Positions 1-8,954 of a stretch of 64,000 nt of DNA are shown here, piece after piece. The notes under the pieces were generated by a model. It was not told where the DNA came from, ran no database searches, and saw only the letters and a list, made by a program, of their open reading frames with translations. Positions within the stretch are counted from its first letter, which is position 1; each line of letters opens with the position of its first letter. The stretch is from Neobacillus niacini (GTDB taxonomy: Bacteria; Bacillota; Bacilli; Bacillales; Cytobacillaceae). Where the stretch lies: contig NZ_JAMBOB010000004.1 in assembly GCF_023715415.1 (NCBI RefSeq), forward strand, positions 248,001 through 312,000, in the 5' to 3' direction. The position numbers and the translations under genes are program-made.

Positions 1-259
1 AGGTAGGTTGACTTCTGTTATATTCCATTCCTTTTCGATAGGTAACATAACCATTTTCATAATGTTTTTGGATTTCATCGTGAGGGAAAGGCAGGTCATC
101 AAGTATGAGCTGTTTACCGGTAAGAAGAAGTTGAAGGTCTGGGTTGAAGGAAAAGTCAGGGTTTAATGGTGGCTGTGGAATGGTTTGAATTTTGGAGATT
201 GGAAGAGAGCCTTCTCCTAAATGAGGCACCAAGTATTTATCCTTAATGTAAAAACGCAT
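1..259 (-). CDS. comFA: ComFA, N-terminal part (DNA-uptake helicase), runs off the window
   Basis: Partial gene; 86 codons are visible from an ATG at 259, with AAGGG 11 bases upstream, and the frame is open to base 1. The N-terminus resembles the poorly conserved leader of ComFA: a leucine-rich stretch followed by H-Y-E-N-G-Y-V-T, matching the H-x-x-N-G-Y-I-T segment before the zinc-finger and DEAD-box domains of the B. subtilis protein. ComFA is a membrane-associated ATPase that helps pull single-stranded DNA into competent cells. The position, next to a DegV gene and degU, is that of comFA in B. subtilis. Neither the zinc finger nor the helicase domain is inside the window, so the call rests on the short N-terminus plus synteny. 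Confidence 0.75.
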   Translation of the reverse strand, partial: MRFYIKDKYLVPHLGEGSLPISKIQTIPQPPLNPDFSFNPDLQLLLTGKQLILDDLPFPHDEIQKHYENGYVTYRKGMEYNRSQPT

Positions 260-403
260 GGGAATAACATCCCTTCACAGGTTGATAGTAGATTCGTTTT
301 TTTGTTTTATTAGTAAACAATACATGATCACTCCCTTTTTATTTCAGTAACATTTCTACACGATGTGCCAAAATTCCTGCAAGATGTCGAATGATTTTAA
401 CTA

Positions 404-430
404 GAGAAAGAGCCAGGCTCTTGCCTAGCT
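404..430 (-). terminator. Weak hairpin after the DegV gene
   Basis: An 8-bp stem with one G-U pair (AGCCAGGC at 411-418 with GCCTAGCT at 423-430) follows the DegV stop codon on the minus strand. The tract after it (CTTTCTCT) is only moderately T-rich, so termination may be partial before comFA. Confidence 0.4.
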
Positions 431-445
431 CCCAATTAATAAAGT

Positions 446-1285
446 TTATTTTTTCATCCAGCCAAGACCCATGGCACCTTCTCCTAGGTGTGTACCTATG
501 ACGGGGCCGAAGTAGCTGAGCGAGAATTCTACATTTGGATACAAGCTTTCAAGCTCAGATTGCCATTCCACTGCCTCTTCCTTGCGGTTGGCATGGATAA
601 TAACAGCTTGATAGGGTTCACCTGAAGCGGCGTCTTCTCCTAATAGGTCGGCAATTCGTTTCATTGCCTTTTTCCGAGTGCGGATTTTTTCAAAGGGAAC
701 GATGACCTTGTTTTCAAAGTGTAGGAGTGGTTTCACTTGCAGCAGACTGCCAATAATCGCTTGGGCGCTTGATAGACGGCCGCCTCGTTGTAAATGAGAA
801 AGGTCATCCACCATAAAATAGGCACGTGCAGTTTTTTTCAGTTCCTCAAGGCGTGACATAATCTTCTCTGTTTCGACGCCGTCTTGAGCCATTTTGGCTG
901 CTTCAATAGCATATAAGCCTTGTGGCATACAGCTAACCTCTGTATCAAATGGATACACCTTGATATTTTCTACCATCGTACTAGCTGTGACAGCACCAGC
1001 AAATGTGCCACTGATACCACTAGAAAGGTGAATACTAATGACAGCGTCATAGTCTTTAGACAATGTTTCAAACAACTCCACATACTGGCCAATCGGAGGC
1101 TGTGAGGTGGTTGGAAGTTCCTTCTCCTTCACTTGCATATAAAATTGTTCTGCTGTAATATCAACTTCTTCCTGATAAGCCTCATTGCCAAAAATGACAT
1201 TTAGCGGGATCATATGTATATTCCATTTTTCGCGTATTTCTTTCGGTATGTATGCTGTACTATCACTTACAACGGCCGTTTTCAT
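446..1285 (-). CDS. DegV family fatty-acid-binding protein (YviA-like)
   Basis: 279 aa, full length for the family. DegV proteins bind a fatty acid in a pocket between two alpha/beta domains; several act as FakB subunits presenting fatty acids to a kinase, but the role of the degU-linked member is unproven. Visible signatures are the N-terminal V-V-S-D-S-T motif, TSQPPIGQY around residue 60, and the lipid-head contact SIHLSSGISGTFAGA around residues 85-98. It lies between degU and comFA as yviA does in B. subtilis. A strong terminator after degU suggests it is transcribed separately from degSU. No signal peptide; cytoplasmic. Confidence 0.9.
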   Translation of the reverse strand: MKTAVVSDSTAYIPKEIREKWNIHMIPLNVIFGNEAYQEEVDITAEQFYMQVKEKELPTTSQPPIGQYVELFETLSKDYDAVISIHLSSGISGTFAGAVTASTMVENIKVYPFDTEVSCMPQGLYAIEAAKMAQDGVETEKIMSRLEELKKTARAYFMVDDLSHLQRGGRLSSAQAIIGSLLQVKPLLHFENKVIVPFEKIRTRKKAMKRIADLLGEDAASGEPYQAVIIHANRKEEAVEWQSELESLYPNVEFSLSYFGPVIGTHLGEGAMGLGWMKK

Positions 1286-1339
1286 ATTGAAACCATCCTT
1301 AAACTATGTTTTGTTCTATTCTATCTGAAAAACAATAAA

Positions 1340-1379
1340 AAAAATAGAGGGCACGCCCATATCCAAGTCGCGTGCCCTC
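1340..1379 (-). terminator. Terminator of the degSU operon
   Basis: On the minus strand a perfect 9-bp stem (GAGGGCACG, 1347-1355, with CGTGCCCTC, 1371-1379) is followed by TATTTTTTTT. It starts 14 bases after the degU stop and is a typical intrinsic terminator. Confidence 0.9.
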
Positions 1380-1393
1380 ATGTAAATCTTATA

Positions 1394-2077
1394 TTAACGA
1401 ACTTCAACCCAGCCGTTTTTAATTGCCGTAACAACCGCTTGCGTACGGTCATTAACGTTCATTTTTTGTAAAATGTTACTCACGTGGTTTTTCACTGTTT
1501 TTTCACTGATAAATAAAGCTTCACCAATTCCACGGTTACTTTTTCCATCAGCCAGCATTTGTAATACTTCACATTCCCGGCGCGTTAACAGATGTAACGG
1601 ACGACGCAATTCAAGTGTTTGAACAAAAGCACCGCCGCCTGAACGTCCTGCTGTCAGCTTGCGGTATTCATTTACTAGGTTATGAGTTACCTTTGGGTGT
1701 AAGTAACATCCGCCCTCAGCCACTACACGGACTGCCTCAATCAATGCGTCAGCGTCCATTTCCTTTAGCAAATACCCTCTTGCACCTGTTTGAAGTGCAT
1801 GAGTAACATAGTTTTCATCATCATGGATAGATAAGATAATAATTTTTGTATCTGGAAACTTCTCTGATAATTCACGTGTAGCCTCAATCCCGTTCATCTG
1901 AGGCATATTAATATCCATAATCACTACATCCGGTTTATAAGCATTAACAATGGTTACCGCATCACTTCCGTCATCACCTTCGGCAACAACCTGAAATGCC
2001 TTTTCGAATTCAAGAATTCGTTTAACCCCTTCTCTAAATAGCTGATGGTCATCGATAATTGCAATCTTAGTCATCAT
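1394..2077 (-). CDS. degU: DegU response regulator
   Basis: 227 aa, NarL/FixJ type. Receiver domain is residues 3-120 with the acidic pair at D9-D10, the phospho-acceptor D55 in VVIMDINMP, and the conserved Lys near 105. The C-terminal LuxR-type helix-turn-helix begins at [18 protein letters not shown] and ends with the recognition helix [13 protein letters not shown]. DegU with DegS controls exoenzymes, motility, biofilm matrix and competence in Bacillus. The start is preceded by GGAGGGG six bases upstream. It lies 43 bp after degS in a two-gene operon closed by the hairpin at 1347-1379. Identification is firm because of domain, neighbour and synteny. Confidence 0.97.
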   Translation of the reverse strand: MMTKIAIIDDHQLFREGVKRILEFEKAFQVVAEGDDGSDAVTIVNAYKPDVVIMDINMPQMNGIEATRELSEKFPDTKIIILSIHDDENYVTHALQTGARGYLLKEMDADALIEAVRVVAEGGCYLHPKVTHNLVNEYRKLTAGRSGGGAFVQTLELRRPLHLLTRRECEVLQMLADGKSNRGIGEALFISEKTVKNHVSNILQKMNVNDRTQAVVTAIKNGWVEVR

Positions 2078-2120
2078 TTATTTCCCCTCCTGCTCCGCAT
2101 AAAATCGTTTTATTTTTGTA

Positions 2121-3266
2121 TTAAGACGGTATTGGAACCACGATAAAAACAGAAGTTCCTTTTCCTATTTTAGATTCAAACGCAATATTTCCTTCAAGCA
2201 GCTCTACCCGTTCTCTCATTCCGATAATCCCAAATGACTCGGGCTTTTTTTGGGTGGTATCGAAACCTACCCCATTATCCTTAATGAGAACGGTTAGCTC
2301 ATTCTTTGTCATTTCAAGCCTTACTTGTATTCCACAGGCATTTGCATGCTTTAGTGCATTTTGCACTGATTCTTGAATCAAACGAAATAGTGCCACTTCA
2401 TATTTCACTGGAAGCCTGCGTTCTAAACCAATGTTAGTAAATTCAATTTTCGACTTGTTATGATATTCTTCGATGGTTTGAAGATATTTTCTGAGGGTCG
2501 GAACTAGGCCTAAATCATCAAGAGCCATCGGACGAAGGTCATAAATAATTCTCCTGACCTCATAAAGAGCGGCGCGGACCATTTTTTTGAAGCTGCCAAT
2601 CTCCTTAAAGGCTTCCTCAGGTCCTTGCTCACGATAGACACGGTCCACTAAATCAGATCTCATAATCACATTTGCCAACATTTGTGCCGGACCGTCGTGA
2701 ATATCTCTTGATAGCCTTTTTCTTTCTTCCTCTTGGGCCTCGATAATTTTCAAACCAAAGTCTTGTTTTGCCTTTGCATTCTGTAATTCTTCACCCATAA
2801 GCTTCAGGTCACTCATTAGATAATTCATCACTACTGATATCTGAGAAATAAGCTGGTCAGCACGGTCTATCGTTTCATCGAGCCCCAATAACCTGCGCTC
2901 GAGGTCTGCTCGCTTTTCCAATAGCTGTTTTTTGTACTGCCAATTAATGGACAGGTCCATTTGCAGCTGATGTGCTTTTTCATATGCTTCCCTGACTTCA
3001 GCTTCAGAATAGTCTTTAAAATTCATACTAAGCTCTGATAGTGTTAACCTCGCCTTAAGTACCTGTTCTTCAAGGCGTTCCTCTTCAGCTAACAGCTTCA
3101 CCATCATATCTCTAATGGTTCTTAGTTCATTTGTCATATTATCGTAATCTTTTCGGCATTGCTCACTTATTTGAAAGATATCGCTTTTACTGCTTGTGAC
3201 AGTTTCAATCATCTCTTCACGGATTTCATCAATTGATTTCACATTAATCTTCTGAATTTTCGCCAT
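2121..3266 (-). CDS. degS: DegS sensor histidine kinase (cytoplasmic)
   Basis: 381 aa, as in B. subtilis, with no membrane segment. Residues 30-180 form the long coiled-coil sensory region. The HisKA_3 box RLSRDIHDGPAQML has the phospho-accepting His at residue 190; the HATPase domain follows with an N box (ESVQNALKHA), G1 (DNGVGFD) and G2 (GIIGMRERVELLEG). DegS autophosphorylates and transfers phosphate to DegU. It is first in the degS-degU operon and divergent from yvyE, with about 260 bp between them holding both promoters. Nothing is missing from the catalytic core. Confidence 0.97.
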   Translation of the reverse strand: MAKIQKINVKSIDEIREEMIETVTSSKSDIFQISEQCRKDYDNMTNELRTIRDMMVKLLAEEERLEEQVLKARLTLSELSMNFKDYSEAEVREAYEKAHQLQMDLSINWQYKKQLLEKRADLERRLLGLDETIDRADQLISQISVVMNYLMSDLKLMGEELQNAKAKQDFGLKIIEAQEEERKRLSRDIHDGPAQMLANVIMRSDLVDRVYREQGPEEAFKEIGSFKKMVRAALYEVRRIIYDLRPMALDDLGLVPTLRKYLQTIEEYHNKSKIEFTNIGLERRLPVKYEVALFRLIQESVQNALKHANACGIQVRLEMTKNELTVLIKDNGVGFDTTQKKPESFGIIGMRERVELLEGNIAFESKIGKGTSVFIVVPIPS

Positions 3267-3527
3267 GCTCTCCTCCAGAGACCTTTTTTCAAGTTTAACG
3301 CATATTGGAATTTTTTACTATATCTATGCATTAAACATGAAATTTTCCCAACTTTCTAGTCCATAAGTAGTATAATATTTGATAGCTAAACTACTATAGT
3401 AAAAAAATAGATTTTACACCATTGAAACATTATTTATTATACCACGGGAAAATTACTTCTATATTAAAGTTATATTACACCAATGTTTTTTTTATATTAT
3501 CTAAAAGGAAGTTATGGAGGGAGAACT

Positions 3528-4166
3528 ATGCTATCTCGGTATTTCACGGTTAAAAAGGAAGCATGTGAACATGAAATAAATATTCAAAAATCACGATTTA
3601 TTGCCCATATCAAAAGAACTGAAACGGAAGCAGAGGCCCAGGAATTTATTCAAACACTTAAGAAAAAATATTGGGATGCCTCCCATAATTGTTCTGCTTA
3701 TATCATTGGTGAACATGATCAAATTCAAAAAGCCAATGATGACGGTGAACCCAGTGGGACTGCTGGCGTACCAATTCTTGAGGTGCTGAAAAAAAGGAAA
3801 CTGAAGGATACCGTAGTCGTCATTACCCGCTACTTTGGAGGGGTTAAACTAGGGGCTGGCGGATTGATTCGTGCGTATGGGAAGGCGACTTCGGAAGGCT
3901 TAAATACTGGCGGTATTGTCGAAAGAAGGCTTGTTCAAATCGTTCATGTGACTGTTGACTATACATGGATTGGGAAAATAGAAAAGGAACTTAGGGCGTC
4001 ATCATACACCATTAAAGACATTCATTACCTCGAAAAGGTTATCTTTGAGGTATATGTTGATGAAGTGCAAGTGGATGAGTTCATGAATTGGGTGGTTGAT
4101 TTAACAAATGCAAATTGTAACTTTATAAAAGGTGAAAACGTCTATTTAGAAGCAAAAATCAATTGA
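3528..4166 (+). CDS. yvyE: YvyE, YigZ/IMPACT family protein
   Basis: 212 aa. I take the ATG at 3528 because GGAGGGAG lies just upstream; an in-frame ATG at 3483 has no ribosome site and adds 15 non-conserved residues. The N-terminal IMPACT domain carries the signature NCSAYIIGEHDQIQKANDDG and the next residues EPSGTAG; the C-terminal 70 residues are the ferredoxin-like DUF1949 domain. The eukaryotic relative IMPACT regulates GCN2; the bacterial function is not established. Divergent from degS and followed by tagV, as in B. subtilis. Confidence 0.92.
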   Translation: MLSRYFTVKKEACEHEINIQKSRFIAHIKRTETEAEAQEFIQTLKKKYWDASHNCSAYIIGEHDQIQKANDDGEPSGTAGVPILEVLKKRKLKDTVVVITRYFGGVKLGAGGLIRAYGKATSEGLNTGGIVERRLVQIVHVTVDYTWIGKIEKELRASSYTIKDIHYLEKVIFEVYVDEVQVDEFMNWVVDLTNANCNFIKGENVYLEAKIN

Positions 4167-4202
4167 TCTAAAGGTATGTCATAAATCTACAAAAAATTAC
4201 AA

Positions 4203-4231
4203 TTTACTAAACCAGTAAAAAATAGTAAAAT
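4203..4231 (+). promoter_or_regulatory. Candidate sigma-A promoter of tagV
   Basis: TTTACT (4203-4208), 17-bp spacer, TAAAAT (4226-4231), about 55 bases before the tagV start. The -35 box is one arm of a small dyad, TTTACT-aaacc-AGTAAA, which could be an operator. Consensus match is moderate. Confidence 0.45.
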
Positions 4232-4287
4232 GTAACTCAGCTATGAATAGAATATAAATGTTGATATAAAAAAAGGAGATAACCTTT

Positions 4288-5325
4288 ATGTCTCAAGATA
4301 TTAGAACCATAAGAAAACAAAATAAAAGGAAAAAAAGGAAAAAGCGTGTCCTTACGTGGATTCTAGTACCATTAGTCGTTATTTCATTAAGTACGGTTGC
4401 CTACGGAACCTTTTTATATAAAAAAGCTGAGTCGGTTGTAAATGAGTCCTATAAACCGATGGAAACAGTCACACAAAAGAGGGAAGAAAAGGTTGATCCA
4501 ATCATGGATAATGTCTCTCTTCTATTAATTGGTGTTGATGACAGCGAAACCCGTAAATTTGGCACAGGAACAAGATCTGATGCATTAATGGTCGTTACCT
4601 TTAATAAAGATGATAACTCTGTTAAGTTACTAAGTATCCCTCGTGATTCCTACGTTAAAATTCCTGGGAAAAAGAATAAAACCAGAATTAACGCAGCTCA
4701 TGCAATTGGAGGAACAGATCTTGCGATTGAAACAGTTCAAGAAGTTTTAGATATTCCCATTGATTATTATGTGAAAATGAATTTTGACGCCTTTATTGAT
4801 GTCGTGGACGCCATAGACGGTGTCGAAGTAGAAGTGCCATATTTAATTACTGAACAGGATTCTAAAGACCTTGCAGATGCGATTACACTGAAGCCTGGAC
4901 TCCAAACGCTGAATGGTGAAGAAACGTTAGCACTTGCAAGGACACGTCACCAAGATAGTGATATTTATAGAGGCCTGCGCCAACAAGAAATTTTAAAAGC
5001 AATCATTAAAAAAGGAACATCGATCAATTCTCTAACAAAACTATCTGGTATTATTAGTGCAGTCGGTAGCAACATGGAGACGAATCTTACTTTTAATAAT
5101 ATGAAATCATTTGTGAATTATGTAATTAACGATAAGAACCTAAACTTTGAAACATTGGCTCTTGAAGGAAGCGACTCCACTATCAATGAAGCATATTATT
5201 ATCAACTAGACGAACAATCCTTAGAAAATGTTAAGCTGATGCTTCAAACTCATTTAAATGGAAACACAACTGATTTGACTGCAGCTGATACAGATAATAA
5301 TTTAGCCGAAAATGGAACAGAATAA
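4288..5325 (+). CDS. tagV: LCP family glycopolymer-peptidoglycan ligase (TagV/YvhJ-like)
   Basis: 345 aa. A basic N-terminus (KRKKRKKR) precedes one membrane segment at about residues 20-43, then an extracellular LCP domain. Family motifs are LLIGVDDSE with GTGTRSDALMVV, the polyprenyl-pyrophosphate contact SIPRDSYVKIPG, and the ARTRHQDSDIYRGLRQQ block with its conserved Arg and Asp residues. LCP enzymes transfer lipid-linked wall teichoic or other polymers to MurNAc O-6 of peptidoglycan. In B. subtilis yvhJ also sits between yvyE and tagO. It faces the tagO genes tail to tail and has its own terminator. It is the only polymer ligase candidate in the window. Confidence 0.92.
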   Translation: MSQDIRTIRKQNKRKKRKKRVLTWILVPLVVISLSTVAYGTFLYKKAESVVNESYKPMETVTQKREEKVDPIMDNVSLLLIGVDDSETRKFGTGTRSDALMVVTFNKDDNSVKLLSIPRDSYVKIPGKKNKTRINAAHAIGGTDLAIETVQEVLDIPIDYYVKMNFDAFIDVVDAIDGVEVEVPYLITEQDSKDLADAITLKPGLQTLNGEETLALARTRHQDSDIYRGLRQQEILKAIIKKGTSINSLTKLSGIISAVGSNMETNLTFNNMKSFVNYVINDKNLNFETLALEGSDSTINEAYYYQLDEQSLENVKLMLQTHLNGNTTDLTAADTDNNLAENGTE

Positions 5326-5338
5326 TCCTCAATTTCTA

Positions 5339-5373
5339 CCTGTATAGATTTATTCTATACAGGTTTTTTCTTT
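5339..5373 (+). terminator. Terminator of tagV
   Basis: A perfect 10-bp stem (CCTGTATAGA, 5339-5348, with TCTATACAGG, 5354-5363) is followed by TTTTTTCTTTTT on the plus strand. Confidence 0.92.
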
Positions 5374-5397
5374 TTATTAACTTGTTTTACAACAAAC

Positions 5398-5436
5398 AAA
5401 AAATGGGAGGTGATTTGCAGCATCATTCCCATTTTC
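5398..5436 (-). terminator. Terminator of the first tagO
   Basis: On the minus strand, AAAATGGGA pairs with TCCCATTTT (5400-5408 and 5427-5435) with extra inner pairing, followed by TTTGTTTGTTG. It closes the tagO gene that ends at 5449. Confidence 0.8.
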
Positions 5437-5448
5437 CAATCCTATTGA

Positions 5449-6525
5449 TTAAACCTTTTTCCGATTTTTATCGAAAGAAAAACGAAAGTTCCTTAATAAT
5501 TTTAATAAAGGGTTAAATTCTCTTCCGAATAAGCCGATCTTTTCTGCAATTATTTCTATGAAGAATAATAATACAGAACCTAATAACATTGCTCCCCAAA
5601 GCTTTGCTTGTGAAAACACAACAGCTACTACACCAAATAATGCGGCCATTGCATAGATGATTAGCACAGTTTCTCTATGCGAATAACCTAGCCGGAGTAA
5701 ACAATGATGCAGGTGAGACTTATCAGGTGATGATAGTGGCTGCTTATTAATAATTCTGCGAAGAATGGCAAAAATAGTATCTGATATTGGTACTCCAAGG
5801 ATAATAATTGGTACGATAAATGAAACAAAGGTAATGTTTTTAAATCCTAAGAGTGATAACACCGATATCATGAATCCTAAAAACAAAGCCCCTGTATCGC
5901 CCATAAAGATTTTAGCAGGATAAAAATTGTGGTAAAGGAAGCCAATCGTACTTACCAGAAGGATAGATCCTATCGTCACAACATATAGGTTTCCCATGAT
6001 AAACGCCATACCTGATATTGCTACTAAGGCAATCGAGGATACACCACCAGCAAGTCCGTCTAAACCATCTATTAGATTAATGGCATTCGTTATACCGATA
6101 ATCCAAAGAAAGGTAAATGGGATACTAAGGTAACCAAACTCAAAAAGACCGCCAAATGGCAAATTAATAAAGGTAATTTGTAATCCGCCATAAAGAACAA
6201 TAATAGCTGCAGCAACAATTTGTGCCAGGAGTTTTATTTTTGCAGATAACTCATAAATATCGTCGAGAATTCCAGAAATAACAATAATTCCACTGCCAAT
6301 CATGATAGAAGCCGCAAATGGATTTTCAGGTTGTAATAAAAGGACCCCTGCTAAAAAAGCGATATAAATGGCTAAACCGCCTAGTCGAGGCATTATAGTC
6401 TGATGGACCTTTCTTTTATTCGGTCTATCTGTTGCTCGTATTTTGTAGGCTAATTTTTTAACCAGAGGTGTTATTAGAATGGAAATCATAAAGCATATTA
6501 GTAAGGTAAAAAAAATCATGAACAC
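5449..6525 (-). CDS. tagO: TagO-type undecaprenyl-phosphate GlcNAc-1-phosphate transferase (copy 1)
   Basis: 358 aa integral membrane protein of the MraY/WecA family with about ten helices. It transfers GlcNAc-1-P from UDP-GlcNAc to undecaprenyl phosphate, the first step of wall teichoic acid and many other glycopolymers. Signatures: KRKVHQTIMPRLGG early, the Mg-binding NLIDGLDGLAGG, FMGDTGALFLGF, and the cytoplasmic His-rich loop PDKSHLHHCLLRLGYSHRET. The ATG is preceded by AAGGAGGGTG. By synteny next to tagV this is the better candidate for the orthologue of B. subtilis tagO. A close paralogue lies directly upstream in the same orientation, separated by that gene's terminator. Confidence 0.93.
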   Translation of the reverse strand: MFMIFFTLLICFMISILITPLVKKLAYKIRATDRPNKRKVHQTIMPRLGGLAIYIAFLAGVLLLQPENPFAASIMIGSGIIVISGILDDIYELSAKIKLLAQIVAAAIIVLYGGLQITFINLPFGGLFEFGYLSIPFTFLWIIGITNAINLIDGLDGLAGGVSSIALVAISGMAFIMGNLYVVTIGSILLVSTIGFLYHNFYPAKIFMGDTGALFLGFMISVLSLLGFKNITFVSFIVPIIILGVPISDTIFAILRRIINKQPLSSPDKSHLHHCLLRLGYSHRETVLIIYAMAALFGVVAVVFSQAKLWGAMLLGSVLLFFIEIIAEKIGLFGREFNPLLKLLRNFRFSFDKNRKKV

Positions 6526-6621
6526 CCTCCTTACTAAATATCTTGTCCATTATAATCAAAACAAAAACAAAATTAGGATAGTAATATTCGGTAATTCACC
6601 ATGATAAACTTTCCAATCACA

Positions 6622-6659
6622 TAAAAAAAGTCTAAGAAACATAAATAGTTTCTTAGACT
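6622..6659 (-). terminator. Terminator of the second tagO
   Basis: A perfect 12-bp stem (AGTCTAAGAAAC, 6629-6640, with GTTTCTTAGACT, 6648-6659) followed on the minus strand by TTTTTTT. It separates the two tagO copies into different transcripts. Confidence 0.93.
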
Positions 6660-6665
6660 AGTAGG

Positions 6666-7727
6666 TTATCTATTCTTAGCATTAACAGGTTTTATCCCCT
6701 TTAAGAACTTAATCAAAGGCTGATAATCATCGCGAATTAAGCCAATCTTTTCAACTATTATTTCAATAATGACAACTAACGTTAGTATCATAATTAATGA
6801 TCCCCAAACGGTAGCCTGCGAGAAAATGAAAGCTGCAAGACCAAAAATAGCAGCCATTAAGTAGATTAATATAACCGTTTGACGATGTGAAAAACCAGAT
6901 TTTAATAGACAGTGATGTAAATGTGATTTATCTGGCGCAGACAAAGGCTGCTTATTTACTAATCTTCTAATAATCGCAAAGAACGTATCTGAAATTGGAA
7001 CTCCCAAAATAATAATTGGAATGATTAATGAGATAAACGTAACACCTTTGAATCCTAAAAGTGATAATACGCCAATGAGATAGCCAAGGAACAATGCTCC
7101 TGTATCTCCCATAAATATTTTTGCTGGGTAGAAATTGAAAATAAGGAATCCAAGTGTAGATACGGCCGCAATAAGTGCTATCATTGTCACATAAGGATTT
7201 CCCATAACCGCTGCCATTCCTGCAATGGTTAACAAGGCAATCGTAGAAACTCCGCCAGCAAGTCCGTCTAGTCCATCAATGAGATTGATTGCATTCGTAA
7301 TCCCAATAATCCAAATCATTGTAAGCGGGATACTGAAGAACCCAAAGTTTATTTGACCACCGAAAGGTAAATTAATAAATTCAACGTTCAAATCACCCAA
7401 AACAACTACGATAAATGCTGCAAGTATCTGTCCAGATAATTTAAGCTTCGGTGAAATCTCCTTAATATCATCTACAATTCCAGTTACTATAATAATTAAG
7501 CTGCCAAGTATAATTTCCCAATGCAACTCGTAGTGCGGCTGTAGAATTAATATTCCAATAAGGAAACTTAAAAATATCGCTAAACCACCTAGCCTAGGCA
7601 TTATCTTCTGATGAACTTTACGAGTATTCGGTTTATCTGTGGCACCAATTTTAAATGCTAATCTTTTCACAATTGGTGTTAGGAGTATTGCCGCTATGAA
7701 ACTAATAATCAATGAAAAATACAACAT
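6666..7727 (-). CDS. TagO-type undecaprenyl-phosphate GlcNAc-1-phosphate transferase (copy 2)
   Basis: 353 aa, very similar to the neighbouring copy over its whole length: KRKVHQ is replaced by TRKVHQ, and NLIDGLDGLAGG, FMGDTGALFLGY and PDKSHLHHCLLKSGFSHRQT are all intact. Both copies therefore look catalytically competent. This one has its own extended -10 promoter (7797-7805) and terminator and lies just downstream of the glycosyltransferase/TagA pair, so it may initiate a different polymer or be used under other conditions. Which nucleotide sugar it prefers cannot be told from sequence. Inference: tandem duplication followed by divergence. Confidence 0.92.
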   Translation of the reverse strand: MLYFSLIISFIAAILLTPIVKRLAFKIGATDKPNTRKVHQKIMPRLGGLAIFLSFLIGILILQPHYELHWEIILGSLIIIVTGIVDDIKEISPKLKLSGQILAAFIVVVLGDLNVEFINLPFGGQINFGFFSIPLTMIWIIGITNAINLIDGLDGLAGGVSTIALLTIAGMAAVMGNPYVTMIALIAAVSTLGFLIFNFYPAKIFMGDTGALFLGYLIGVLSLLGFKGVTFISLIIPIIILGVPISDTFFAIIRRLVNKQPLSAPDKSHLHHCLLKSGFSHRQTVILIYLMAAIFGLAAFIFSQATVWGSLIMILTLVVIIEIIVEKIGLIRDDYQPLIKFLKGIKPVNAKNR

Positions 7728-7796
7728 ACAGGCCCCTCCGCAAACTCGTTATATGTCTATATTAGTAGATTTTTGATAAAGAATGTACCATATTGG

Positions 7797-7805
7797 ATTA
7801 TAGCA
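7797..7805 (-). promoter_or_regulatory. Extended -10 promoter before tagO copy 2
   Basis: The minus strand reads TGCTATAAT, a TG-n-TATAAT extended -10 element, about 70 bases before the ATG at 7727. No good -35 is visible, which is usual for extended -10 promoters. Confidence 0.6.
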
Positions 7806-7828
7806 CACACTTTTATTGAAAGAAACAA

Positions 7829-8935
7829 TTATTCGTGAACAAACTTCGTATATGTCTGGTAAATACTATCAGCTGTGGATTGAATCGAGAAATTCTGGGA
7901 TGTAAAGGTAAAGAATTTTTCTCCCATTTCCTTCAATTTTCCATCCTCTTTTAATTCAATCGCAGCCATAATAGCATTGCTGATATCCACTACCTTATCA
8001 TCACTTAATACAAAACCGAATGATTGATTGGGTATCATATCCTTAACACCGCCGACATCAGTCGTAATGACCGTTGTCTTTTCCTTGGAGGATTCTAGAA
8101 GCACTAACGGGAAACTTTCTGTTTTAGACGTTAGGAGTGTGATATCACAAAGATTATAAAAGGCCTCAACGTTTTCCCGATGTCCTAAGAACCGTACACT
8201 TTCCGTTAGATTCATTTTTTTCACCAACGCTTCCATTGGTTCGCGAGCAGGTCCATCTCCTACAAAGAGGAGCTTTGCGGAAGGATATTTCTTTAACACT
8301 TTTTCCATTGCTAAAATTGCCAATTCATGTCTTTTTACTGGGTCAAAACGTGCTACCATTAATATGACGAAATCCTGAGGGTTTAGTTTCAACTCTTCAT
8401 ACGAAATTTTATTTGTGCTTTTTTTGTCAAAATCAATTCCATTTAAAATGGTGGTAATTTTATTTTGTTGAACACCAAAATCACCCATCATTTTGGCAAA
8501 ACGCTTAGAAATGGCAAAATAATGATCTGGTTTTTTTAAAACGGCAAGATTTAACTTAGTAAAAAGATTCCCTTTTAGACCGCGTCCCAAGAAGTCATTT
8601 CTTGGATCACTGTGAACGGTAGTCATCCAAACTGCCTTGGTAACCATCCGAATAAAATATCCATATAAATTAGCCCTGGCTCCGTGAGTATGAATAATAT
8701 CGATTTTATTCTTCTTAATATACTGGATAATTTTAAAAAGCACAGTTAAATCATAGCGGGAGGTTTGTCCAAAAACGAGAGTATTTACTCCCATTTCCTT
8801 TGCTTTCGTCTCAAAAGTCCCATGTTCAAGCAGCCCTAAATAAAACTCTTCGCGATTGAATTGATTTAGCAGGGATAAAATATGGACCATTCCACCGCCT
8901 GTTTCATTTCCAGCATTAAGATGCAGCACTTTCAT
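7829..8935 (-). CDS. Glycosyltransferase family 4 (GT-B)
   Basis: 368 aa. I start at the ATG at 8935, ten bases after AGGAG; an upstream in-frame ATG at 8962 overlaps the preceding gene and adds nine residues with no ribosome site of its own. N-terminal Rossmann domain begins VLHLNAGNETGGG; the C-terminal GT1/GT4 nucleotide-binding domain has VARFDPVKRHELAI, the FVGDGP loop and the E-x7-E motif in TESFPLVLLESS. It is predicted to be a cytoplasmic-face retaining transferase acting on a lipid-linked intermediate. Its ribosome site lies within the end of tagA copy 1, so the two are translationally coupled and probably act consecutively. The sugar is unknown. Confidence 0.88.
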   Translation of the reverse strand: MKVLHLNAGNETGGGMVHILSLLNQFNREEFYLGLLEHGTFETKAKEMGVNTLVFGQTSRYDLTVLFKIIQYIKKNKIDIIHTHGARANLYGYFIRMVTKAVWMTTVHSDPRNDFLGRGLKGNLFTKLNLAVLKKPDHYFAISKRFAKMMGDFGVQQNKITTILNGIDFDKKSTNKISYEELKLNPQDFVILMVARFDPVKRHELAILAMEKVLKKYPSAKLLFVGDGPAREPMEALVKKMNLTESVRFLGHRENVEAFYNLCDITLLTSKTESFPLVLLESSKEKTTVITTDVGGVKDMIPNQSFGFVLSDDKVVDISNAIMAAIELKEDGKLKEMGEKFFTFTSQNFSIQSTADSIYQTYTKFVHE

Positions 8936-8954
8936 TCGTTGTTCGCTCCTAAGA

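Noticed and set aside
1214..1471. Plus-strand open frame opposite the degV start and degU end
   Set aside because: It spans the degU terminator and lies antisense to two certain genes, with no ribosome site.
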